From: an uncultured Bacteroidales bacterium
Lineage (GTDB): Bacteria; Bacteroidota; Bacteroidia; Bacteroidales; P3
DNA length: 64,000 nucleotides
Assembly (NCBI GenBank): GCA_900316515.1
Contig: ONDE01000005.1
Location: forward strand, 1-64,000
Direction: 5' to 3'
Under the pieces are notes generated by a model that saw only the letters and a list, made by a program, of their open reading frames with translations, did no database searches and was not told the DNA's origin. Shown piece after piece: positions 7,110 through 13,397 of the stretch (positions are counted from its first letter, which is position 1; the number at the start of each line of letters is the position of its first letter). The translations under genes were made by a program, and so were the position numbers.

Positions 7110-7895
7110 ATGCTTAGGGCTGTCAAGCATATAGTCGTGGTGCTGGCGCTGGCACTCTGCGGAGGGTCGTTGCATGCCGAGTGGCTGCCCGAGCGCAGCA
7201 ACCGGCTGGTGAACGACTACTCGGGCATGCTCACCGCCGAGCAGCGCGAGGCTCTGGAGCAGCGTCTGGTGGCCTTCGACGACACGACGTCGAACCAGAT
7301 ACTGGTGGTCATCACCCCCACCCTCGAGGGCGACGACGAGAACGCCGCGGCCCAGCGCATAGGTCAGGCGTGGGGCGTGGGCCAGGCCGAGCTGAAGAAC
7401 GGCGTGGTGATACTCATCAAGAGCAAGACCGAAGAGGAGAACTGGGGCGCCGTGGCCATAAGCACGGGCTACGGCGTCGAGGGCGCACTGCCCGACGTGT
7501 TCTGCAAGCATATCATCGACGAGCGCATGCTCTCGCCCCTCGGCGAGGGCGACTACTACCGCGCCATCACGGCAGCCCTCGACATCATAGAGCCCGTGAT
7601 GGCAGGCGAATACAGCTACGCGCAGTACCGCCGCGACGAGCGGCGCGAAGGGCTGATAGCCCTCGGCGCCTTCGTGCTGTTCATCGCCATAGTGATAGTG
7701 CTCCTGGCCGTATGGGCCAAGAAGCACCCCGACCAGTGGAACAACAACGGCGGCACCGGCAGCGGTGGCAGCTACTTCGGAGGCATCCCCATGGGAGGCC
7801 ATCGTGGCGGCTTCGGCGGCGGTTTTGGCGGAGGTGGCTTCGGCGGCTTCGGCGGCGGCAGCTTCGGCGGCGGCGGCGCCTCAGGAAGATTCTGA
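7110..7895 (+). CDS. TPM domain-containing (YgcG-like) membrane protein
   Basis: 261 residues. Signal peptide (1-23, cleaved near LHAEW), then a TPM domain (about 28-170) beginning RLVNDYSGMLTAEQREALEQ with QILVVITPTLEG and the GVVILIKSK strand, GYGVEGALPD, and HIIDERMLSPL. A single membrane segment follows (about 186-206), then a Gly/Phe-rich tail (GGGFGGGGFGGFGG). This layout is that of YgcG/TPM proteins, which sit in the inner membrane with the domain outside the cytoplasm; some relatives have phosphatase activity. It follows lemA across a repeat and is probably co-transcribed. The last codons recur at 8019-8036. Confidence 0.92.
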   Translation: MLRAVKHIVVVLALALCGGSLHAEWLPERSNRLVNDYSGMLTAEQREALEQRLVAFDDTTSNQILVVITPTLEGDDENAAAQRIGQAWGVGQAELKNGVVILIKSKTEEENWGAVAISTGYGVEGALPDVFCKHIIDERMLSPLGEGDYYRAITAALDIIEPVMAGEYSYAQYRRDERREGLIALGAFVLFIAIVIVLLAVWAKKHPDQWNNNGGTGSGGSYFGGIPMGGHRGGFGGGFGGGGFGGFGGGSFGGGGASGRF

Positions 7896-8036
7896 CCACT
7901 CTGTTACATTACAGCTTTTTTTTATTACAGAAGCATTACTGAAATATCTGAAACAGGCAGAAATAGTTTCTGTAATGTTTCGGCCTTTTCTGTAGGTTTC
8001 TGTAAGCCCATAGGCAGAGCCTCGGGAAGATTCTGA
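7878..8036. repeat. 18-bp direct repeats flanking a hairpin-bearing insert
   Basis: GCCTCAGGAAGATTCTGA (7878-7895, the last codons and stop of the TPM gene) recurs as GCCTCGGGAAGATTCTGA at 8019-8036 with one mismatch. The 123 bases between hold several TTACAG/TTTCTGTAA units and an inverted repeat ATTACAGAA (7924-7932) / TTCTGTAAT (7968-7976). This looks like a small element inserted with target duplication, or a tandem duplication that degraded. Confidence 0.6.
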
Positions 8037-8040
8037 TATA

Positions 8041-8068
8041 ATTAAGAGTTAAGAATTAAGAATTATTA
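8041..8068. repeat. ATTAAGA 7-bp tandem repeat
   Basis: Units ATTAAGA, GTTAAGA, ATTAAGA, ATTATTA: period 7. It lies between the duplicated gene end and the promoter of the 46-residue gene. Confidence 0.65.
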
Positions 8069-8089
8069 GAATTGGGGCGTAACATTTTT

Positions 8090-8120
8090 TTTGCCAGTTA
8101 AAAAAATGTTCGTATCTTTG
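8090..8120 (+). promoter_or_regulatory. Bacteroidota promoter for the 46-residue gene
   Basis: TTTG at 8090-8093 and TATCTTTG at 8113-8120 are separated by 19 bases, matching the Bacteroidota housekeeping sigma consensus (-33 TTTG, -7 TAnnTTTG). Transcription should begin near 8127. Confidence 0.85.
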
Positions 8121-8128
8121 CCGAGCGT

Positions 8129-8149
8129 TTGCAATTGGGAGAATTGCAA
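8129..8149 (+). promoter_or_regulatory. 5'-end stem-loop of the leader
   Basis: TTGCAATT (8129-8136) and AATTGCAA (8142-8149) form a perfect 8-bp stem with the loop GGGAG, at the expected 5' end of the transcript. It probably protects the mRNA, or takes part in control; either role is inference. Confidence 0.55.
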
Positions 8150-8195
8150 TTACGCACTGACAGTCAAAGATATAAACAATAAAAAAGTATACACC

Positions 8196-8336
8196 ATGGG
8201 TATCAATGCTAACAAAAAAGTGAAGAGAAGAAAGGTCCGCATCAACGGCAACAAGAACTCCACCAACAACTGGGGTATCACCGCCGCCGGCTGGAACGCT
8301 GTCCACAAGGCTATCATCAACGCCGACGAACAGTAG
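8196..8336 (+). CDS. Small basic protein (46 residues), unknown family
   Basis: 46 residues: MGINANKKVKRRKVRI, then NGNKNSTNNWGITAAGWNAV and a short acidic end. The frame stays open upstream to 8091, but the promoter at 8090-8120 places the start at ATG 8196, with a leader of about 70 bases. The N-terminal half is strongly basic (KKVKRRKVR), which suggests nucleic-acid or ribosome binding; the rest has no recognised motif. It has its own consensus promoter, a 5' stem-loop and a strong terminator, which points to a highly expressed single-gene unit. No family was recognised. Confidence 0.75.
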   Translation: MGINANKKVKRRKVRINGNKNSTNNWGITAAGWNAVHKAIINADEQ

Positions 8337-8360
8337 TTCTTCTCTACTACAATGACATTG

Positions 8361-8384
8361 AGGCCGCACTGCGGCCTTTTTGTT
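8361..8384 (+). terminator. Rho-independent terminator after the 46-residue gene
   Basis: Perfect 7-bp stem AGGCCGC/GCGGCCT (8361-8367, 8371-8377) with loop ACT, followed by TTTTTGTTT. Confidence 0.85.
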
Positions 8385-8409
8385 TAATACTCCTTGCCAC
8401 TGACGCGGC

Positions 8410-8505
8410 AGAAATCCATTAAATCTCATAAATCTATTCCGCCTGACGGCGGCAATAAAACAACACATCCGCGTAGCGCTTAATTTATAAGATTTATAGA
8501 TTTCG
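8410..8505. repeat. Hairpin element with AAATCT/ATAAATCT arms
   Basis: The left side holds AAATCC, AAATCT and AAATCT spaced 9-10 bases apart (8412-8436); the right side (8482-8504) holds the inverse. AAATCTCATAAAT (8421-8433) pairs with ATTTATAAGATTT (8483-8495) with one mismatch. The centre has a small CCGCC/GGCGG stem (8439-8452). Same build as the other tandem-arm hairpins in this window. Confidence 0.6.
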
Positions 8506-8536
8506 TGAGCGAAGCGAGCAGGAGACTTTTAGAGAG

Positions 8537-9037
8537 ATGAAACAGACGACACTGTGCTATATCGACGACGGCGAGCGCTACCTGATGCTGCACCGGGTGA
8601 AGAAGGAGAACGACGCCAGCCACGGCAAATGGATAGGCGTGGGCGGCAAGTGCGAGGCCGACGAGAGTCCCGACGAGTGCATGCTGCGCGAGGTGAAGGA
8701 GGAGACGGGCTTGGAGATCACCAGGTGGCACTACCGTGGCATCGTCACCTTCATCTCCGACACCTGGCCCAACGAGTACATGCACCTCTTCACCGCCGAC
8801 GCCTGGCGCGGTGAGCCCGACATGGGCATCGATGCCGAAGGCGACCTGGCATGGATAAGGAAAAGCGACCTGCCGGTCACAGATGGTGTCGGCGACCCCG
8901 CCCTGACCCTCTGGGAGGGCGACAAGATATTCCTGCGCCTGCTGATGGATGAGCAGCAACCCTTCTTCAGCCTCAAGCTCGTCTACGTGCAGGACGAGAT
9001 GACCAGCGCCACCCTCAACGGCAAAACTCTCAATTAA
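8537..9037 (+). CDS. Nudix hydrolase (MutT/MTH1-like, probable 8-oxo-dGTP diphosphatase)
   Basis: 166 residues. The Nudix box matches the consensus GX5EX7REUXEEXGU exactly: Gly37, Glu43, Arg51-Glu52, Glu55-Glu56, Gly58 within LREVKEETGL. The glutamates bind the divalent metal that cleaves nucleoside diphosphate-X bonds. Upstream strands (LCYIDDGERYLMLHR) and the segment WIGVGGKCEADES resemble MTH1/8-oxo-dGTP diphosphatases, which clean the nucleotide pool, but substrate choice cannot be fixed from sequence. Length fits the family. It is preceded by a hairpin repeat and stands alone. Confidence 0.93.
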   Translation: MKQTTLCYIDDGERYLMLHRVKKENDASHGKWIGVGGKCEADESPDECMLREVKEETGLEITRWHYRGIVTFISDTWPNEYMHLFTADAWRGEPDMGIDAEGDLAWIRKSDLPVTDGVGDPALTLWEGDKIFLRLLMDEQQPFFSLKLVYVQDEMTSATLNGKTLN

Positions 9038-9099
9038 ACACTTCGACATAGATTAACCACATTCGGCACAATTATTTTCCCCCCAATAATTTTTTTTCG

Positions 9100-9107
9100 T
9101 ATATTTG
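9100..9107 (+). promoter_or_regulatory. Probable -7 element upstream of the T9SS adhesin
   Basis: TATATTTG followed by CAG, 34 bases before the ATG at 9142. The -33 region (about 9075-9080, TTTTCC) is only a weak match to TTTG. Confidence 0.55.
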
Positions 9108-9141
9108 CAGCACAAAACTAAACAAACAAAACTACTTTATC

Positions 9142-10650
9142 ATGAAAAAAATTATTATTTTGGTCACCTCGTTGGCAATCGCTCTATCTTCAGCAGCACA
9201 AGGCATAAACAGCAACTGCCAAATCACGTCATTCCCCTATGACATGTGGTCCTACAACACGCTACAGTGCTGGGAAGATGTTCCCGGATATGATAGTTGG
9301 AACACTTCCAATTTTTCATACAACATTGGACCAAGCTATAATATAAGCGGACTTGATGGAAATCTGCACCAAGGAGCCATATCAACTCCCAAAATCAACA
9401 CTGCAGGCACCTATATTGTTAAATGGACGACACATATCCCCGTCACTTTGACAGGAATAAGCATGAACTCTTATGCCAAATTCAATGTCGTCAAGAAAAC
9501 CACATCCCAGCAAGACCAAGAGTTGAAGGAGAAGTATCTCACCTCATCCATGCAAGGCGACATTGAAGATTCTGTAATTTTAAATATTGCACAAGGAGAG
9601 GAGTCACGCATAGTATTCATTGCCGAGGGCAAGAACTTCACCGGCGGTATATCTGTCCAGATTACAGATTTCACTATCCGACAGGAAGGTGGTTCATCTT
9701 CTGCATGCGAGATATCCACATTCCCCTACACGATGACCTTCGAAGACGACAACGAACTGTCTTGTTGGAGCATCTATGACGGCGACAACGATGGACTGAA
9801 CTGGATACTTGCTTCAAGCACAACAAATCCTTTTGGCCATAACAGCAATTCAGCCATTGCATCGGCGTCTTACGATGACGACACTGAGAGTCCGCTTACT
9901 CCCGACAACTGGCTTCTTTCTCCTGCCTTTGTACTCACTGCCGGATCTCAATATCACCTCACCTGGTATGCCCAAGGCCTCGACCAAAACTATGCTGCCG
10001 AACACTATAGCGTATATGTTTCAACAACTGGCAGCAATCCCAGCGACTTCACCAATTCGGTTTATTCCGGAACAACCACTGCTGCATGGATGCAGCATGA
10101 TGTTGACCTCAGTTCATATGCAGGACAGACTATATATGTCGCATTTCGTCATCACAACAGTTCTGACCAATATTATCTCTTAATTGACGACATCAGAATC
10201 AGCGAGCCCGTACAGTACACTATTACGGTGACCTCCAACGATGAAACCATGGGTACTGTTAGTGGAGGCGGTTCTTTCAGCGCCGGCGCCAACACTACTA
10301 TCACTGCAACAGCCAAAAACAACTATCGTTTTTCCCGTTGGCAAGACAACAACACCGACAATCCACGCACTATAACCGTCAACGGCAACGCCAGCTACAC
10401 TGCCTATTTCGAGGCAATCGCCGGCATTGACGATATAGAAGGGCATAATGGAATCATTCTTTATTCGCAAGGGACTTCTATCGTAATAAACGGAGCTGAC
10501 GGTATGCAGGTCCTTGTCACCGATATTATCGGCCACACAATTCAATCTATCACTGCCACAAGCCAAACACGTGTACAAGTACCTTCCAATGGAGTATATT
10601 TCGTACGTGTGAAAGACCATCCAGCCTGCAAAGTAGTGGTTGTTCAGTAA
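9142..10650 (+). CDS. T9SS-secreted choice-of-anchor J (cleaved-adhesin-like) protein
   Basis: 502 residues. Signal peptide (1-19, ending SSAAQ). An N-terminal beta domain (about 22-180) is followed by a cleaved-adhesin/choice-of-anchor J domain (about 190-352) with ISTFPYTMTFEDD, the typical NWLLSPAF strand and ending YYLLIDDIRIS. Next comes an InlB B-repeat-like module (about 356-425: YTITVTSNDETMGTVSGGG ... NYRFSRWQDN) and a short C-terminal sorting domain ending ACKVVVVQ. Such proteins are exported by the T9SS and act at the cell surface, often in adhesion or carbohydrate binding; here this is inferred. A -7 element lies just upstream, and the gene is AT-richer than its neighbours. Confidence 0.88.
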   Translation: MKKIIILVTSLAIALSSAAQGINSNCQITSFPYDMWSYNTLQCWEDVPGYDSWNTSNFSYNIGPSYNISGLDGNLHQGAISTPKINTAGTYIVKWTTHIPVTLTGISMNSYAKFNVVKKTTSQQDQELKEKYLTSSMQGDIEDSVILNIAQGEESRIVFIAEGKNFTGGISVQITDFTIRQEGGSSSACEISTFPYTMTFEDDNELSCWSIYDGDNDGLNWILASSTTNPFGHNSNSAIASASYDDDTESPLTPDNWLLSPAFVLTAGSQYHLTWYAQGLDQNYAAEHYSVYVSTTGSNPSDFTNSVYSGTTTAAWMQHDVDLSSYAGQTIYVAFRHHNSSDQYYLLIDDIRISEPVQYTITVTSNDETMGTVSGGGSFSAGANTTITATAKNNYRFSRWQDNNTDNPRTITVNGNASYTAYFEAIAGIDDIEGHNGIILYSQGTSIVINGADGMQVLVTDIIGHTIQSITATSQTRVQVPSNGVYFVRVKDHPACKVVVVQ

Positions 10651-10717
10651 ACAACCGACAATAGACAATCCCCCTCTACAGGAACCCGAGGAATAGCCTA
10701 GAAAGAAGACAACAAAG

Positions 10718-11455
10718 ATGAAACAATCAGGCTTTACAAAGGAAGTGGCTGCTTCCATTGAGCAATATTTCAAAGAATGCGGCGAGAAGAATGTGATTTT
10801 CGCCAACGAGTTGCACCTGCAGATGAGTTTGTCGAATCATCTGATGAAGAAGTGGAATCTTTATTTTGAGCAGAGGGTGCCCACCAACAGCAAAACGTTC
10901 AAGGATAATGTGAAATCCGATGAAGACTTCCCTTGGCGCACCAAGGAGGGAGACATGCAGGATATGTATGTCGACTTGGTGGTCAGCGACGGCAAAGAAT
11001 ACCTGCCCATCGAAATCAAGTACAAAACCAAAGGCTTGGTGGCAGACGGTATGCTATTCGGCCGCCCGGAGAAGCAGATGACAATCCTCAAAAACCAGGG
11101 AGCTCAAGACCTGGGGATGTACGGGTTTTGGAAAGACGTGCGCCGCATAGAAATGCTCTGCAAAACCTATCCCACTGTCAAGAACGGTATTGCCATTTTT
11201 GTCACCAACGACCCATACTACGTCGAAAGACCGAAAGACAAAGACGTCAATAGGGTAAACTACCAGGCCTACTGTATGACTGAAGGCCGCACAGCATTAG
11301 GACGTATGGCTTGGAAGAACAGAAACTGCAAAATTGCCGCCAGTTACCCGGCATTCAAACTGGACGGCCAGTACACTATCCATTGGGAACCCGTCGGAGC
11401 ACACAGCACGCCACGCGACAAAGCCAACTTCAGATACTGTATGGTAACAATCTGA
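10718..11455 (+). CDS. PD-(D/E)XK nuclease-like protein
   Basis: 245 residues, no signal peptide, so cytoplasmic. The N-terminal helix-rich part holds ANELHLQ and YFEQRVP (Glu51), followed by DMYVDLVV (Asp86) and LPIEIKYKT (Glu99-x-Lys101). This spacing, helix-E then beta-D then beta-ExK, is the signature of restriction-endonuclease-fold nucleases. The rest (FWKDVRRIEMLCKTY, IAIFVTNDPYYV) fits the later strands of such a fold. No precise family was recognised. It is followed by two orphan genes on the same strand; a defence or DNA-repair role is possible but not shown. Confidence 0.65.
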   Translation: MKQSGFTKEVAASIEQYFKECGEKNVIFANELHLQMSLSNHLMKKWNLYFEQRVPTNSKTFKDNVKSDEDFPWRTKEGDMQDMYVDLVVSDGKEYLPIEIKYKTKGLVADGMLFGRPEKQMTILKNQGAQDLGMYGFWKDVRRIEMLCKTYPTVKNGIAIFVTNDPYYVERPKDKDVNRVNYQAYCMTEGRTALGRMAWKNRNCKIAASYPAFKLDGQYTIHWEPVGAHSTPRDKANFRYCMVTI

Positions 11456-11511
11456 CATAGAGATAGCATCTCATACTGAAATTAACAAGAATTTAAATAA
11501 ATAAAAACACA

Positions 11512-12189
11512 ATGAAAAGATTCAGGGTCGAATTACAGTTAAAGGGTACGACATTTATGGAATTGCGCAAGCTTGACGACGCAACATACAAAAAATTAAA
11601 GATGAGAAAGATAAAGACCGCAGAAGATGTTCAACCCATAAGCTTTGAACTTCAGGGGAATGATTTTGCTATGACTTATGGCATTAGCGACAATGCTATC
11701 CCCGAGGATTTTAAATTGACGGTTTACGATGTGACAGGAAAAAACGAAGATGAAAGTGCATCGCCAAAGGGTGAAGAAGTCTATCATACAGAAGATGTCG
11801 ATCTTATTTTTAATAAGTTTGTCAAAATCAGTAGTAACACCAAGCCGCAGGAAGAGATTGAAGATGGACCCAGTTTTATGGCCGGGAAATATCTTTTAAT
11901 TGAGCAGTATTGCGATATGATGTTATTCCAATTCCATATTGAAGACACCAAGTTTGATATCAACCAGCTCGAATTTCAGAGAATGGACAATTTCAACGGA
12001 CTTCTGTATTCCAATTGGTCTGACCCCTGGCATATCACATACCGTGGACACTATATCAGAGATGTTGAAGAAGGTGAAAATTGGGAGTACAATTTGGACG
12101 ATCCGAGGTATAAAATAATAGTGAAAGGCGAGCAGGATTACGGGTGGGAAATTGAAAAAGAATTCGAAAACCAAGTCAATTATTATTAA
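11512..12189 (+). CDS. Hypothetical protein (orphan)
   Basis: 225 residues, soluble, acidic, no signal peptide or membrane segment. The sequence has many Asp/Glu and aromatic residues (FDINQLEFQRMDNFNGLLYS, DYGWEIEKEFENQVNYY at the end) and looks like a mixed alpha/beta cytoplasmic protein. No motif or family was recognised. It starts 56 bases after the nuclease-like gene and is AT-rich compared with the housekeeping genes, consistent with an accessory gene. The ATG at 11512 has A-rich sequence before it, as is usual in Bacteroidota. Confidence 0.6.
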   Translation: MKRFRVELQLKGTTFMELRKLDDATYKKLKMRKIKTAEDVQPISFELQGNDFAMTYGISDNAIPEDFKLTVYDVTGKNEDESASPKGEEVYHTEDVDLIFNKFVKISSNTKPQEEIEDGPSFMAGKYLLIEQYCDMMLFQFHIEDTKFDINQLEFQRMDNFNGLLYSNWSDPWHITYRGHYIRDVEEGENWEYNLDDPRYKIIVKGEQDYGWEIEKEFENQVNYY

Positions 12190-12288
12190 TACTTTCTTCT
12201 TAGAGAGATTAGACACCATCAACATGATGCGCAGATTCGGTGAAGTTGTTGCCAGAAAAGTTTGATAAATACATAATATTCTGTCAAT

Positions 12289-13023
12289 ATGGACAACAAA
12301 GCAATTATTCTTGAGCTGATAGCGGAGGTAGAGCGTCAGATGGATCTCCGTAACATCAAACATTTCAGCGCCTTTGATTGGAAATTGGAGAGACTTCCAC
12401 TCGACTACTGCACCGCAAAATATGAACTTGCCCAGTGGAGAGCCGAAGATGGAGCCATATACCATATTCTGATTGACGATTGCTACTACGACGGGCATAG
12501 CCTTCAGCTAGAATTAATAACCCAGGATGAATCAAGCAGAGAAGTGACAGACAGTTACTACGTGTGTCCAGCGAAACTGATAGAGCAAGACGACGAAAAT
12601 GCATACTTCTGGAATGCCATAGTCCCCTTAGTCATTGAACGTATCCTGCGTGATGTTCTCATCTACTTCCACCGCGAGGATATCGCCAATGCTGGACTTA
12701 CTATCGAGCGCAGCTGGACTCTTGAAGAGCTAGAAGTACGTTTCAACGTGGCTTTCGAGGCCGACTTGTGGATATACGAAGGCATGAAGCGAATTAGACA
12801 CGACCCCCGCCGCATAGAGGAGTTTGGCACCGTTATCAGCGACACACTCTGTGTCAGAGGCACAGACCAAGTGGGCGACATCGTCAAGCGTATGCACGAT
12901 AGCTTCGGTCTCACCGTACGCATCCGCGACTGTCGCTTTGCGTGGCAACCACCCGACAATACGCCACTCTATACCGTCCGCGAAACCAAACGGTGGCATC
13001 ACCCCGATATTAAGAAAATGTAG
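12289..13023 (+). CDS. Hypothetical protein (orphan)
   Basis: 244 residues, soluble, no signal peptide. The N-terminal helix (KAIILELIAEVERQMDL) is followed by a mixed region with LPLDYCTAKYELAQW and YHILIDDCYYDGH, and a C-terminal helical part with MHDSFGLTVRIRDCRFAWQ. No family recognised. It ends the three-gene group (nuclease-like, orphan, orphan), 99 bases after the previous gene; a strong terminator follows at 13165-13208. A function tied to the nuclease-like gene is only a positional guess. Confidence 0.6.
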   Translation: MDNKAIILELIAEVERQMDLRNIKHFSAFDWKLERLPLDYCTAKYELAQWRAEDGAIYHILIDDCYYDGHSLQLELITQDESSREVTDSYYVCPAKLIEQDDENAYFWNAIVPLVIERILRDVLIYFHREDIANAGLTIERSWTLEELEVRFNVAFEADLWIYEGMKRIRHDPRRIEEFGTVISDTLCVRGTDQVGDIVKRMHDSFGLTVRIRDCRFAWQPPDNTPLYTVRETKRWHHPDIKKM

Positions 13024-13073
13024 ACAATGCATAATCTGGAGCAACCGACCCACAGGCCTACACAAGGAGGAAT

Positions 13074-13130
13074 ATGCCGAACGTTCCATCAATTCATCCT
13101 TTGGATGAAACTATACGGGATAGAAAATGA
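13074..13130 (+). CDS. Possible 18-residue ORF with strong Shine-Dalgarno site
   Basis: ATG at 13074 is preceded by ACAAGGAGGAAT and opens MPNVPSIHPLDETIRDRK before TGA at 13128-13130. It lies between the last orphan gene and its terminator, so it would be on the same transcript. The strong ribosome site is unusual in this phylum and is the only support beyond the open frame. Confidence 0.3.
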   Translation: MPNVPSIHPLDETIRDRK

Positions 13131-13164
13131 AAATCAAAAGTTAGCAGAAGAATCATCTTCACAC

Positions 13165-13208
13165 AACCGCTGCCAGGCACAACATCGCCTGGCAGCGGTT
13201 TGTTTTTT
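13165..13208 (+). terminator. Strong Rho-independent terminator
   Basis: A perfect 14-bp stem AACCGCTGCCAGGC (13165-13178) / GCCTGGCAGCGGTT (13187-13200) with an 8-base loop is followed by TGTTTTTT. It ends the transcript of the orphan gene group. Confidence 0.9.
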
Positions 13209-13227
13209 CCGGTAGGCACAAATATAT

Positions 13228-13258
13228 TTTGCCAGTTGGGATATTTTTATTACTTTTG
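13228..13258 (+). promoter_or_regulatory. Bacteroidota promoter for the helicase gene
   Basis: TTTG (13228-13231), 19 bases, then TACTTTTG (13251-13258): a full match to the -33/-7 consensus. Transcription should start near 13265, giving a leader of about 130 bases that includes the 14-bp duplication. A second -7-like box at 13332-13339 lacks a -33 partner. Confidence 0.75.
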
Positions 13259-13343
13259 CAATTATTATAAAAGCAATAATTATAATTTCAATAATTTTTA
13301 CTTTCAGGCGCTTCGTTTTCGAAAAAAAATGTATCTTTGCCTT

Positions 13344-13371
13344 ACGGAATTTACGTAACGGAATTTACGTA
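13344..13371. repeat. Exact 14-bp tandem duplication
   Basis: ACGGAATTTACGTA occurs twice head to tail (13344-13357, 13358-13371), twice the 7-bp period seen elsewhere. It lies in the leader of the helicase gene. Confidence 0.75.
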
Positions 13372-13397
13372 ATGACATAAATGACTCTAAAAAAAAC

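Larger units (their letters stand above)
13024..13397. other. Intergenic region: small ORF, terminator, promoter, 14-bp repeat
   Basis: No large gene. From left to right it holds a possible 18-codon ORF with a Shine-Dalgarno site (13074-13130), a terminator (13165-13208), a promoter (13228-13258), a second -7-like TATCTTTG (13332-13339) and a 14-bp tandem duplication (13344-13371) just before the helicase gene. Confidence 0.7.
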
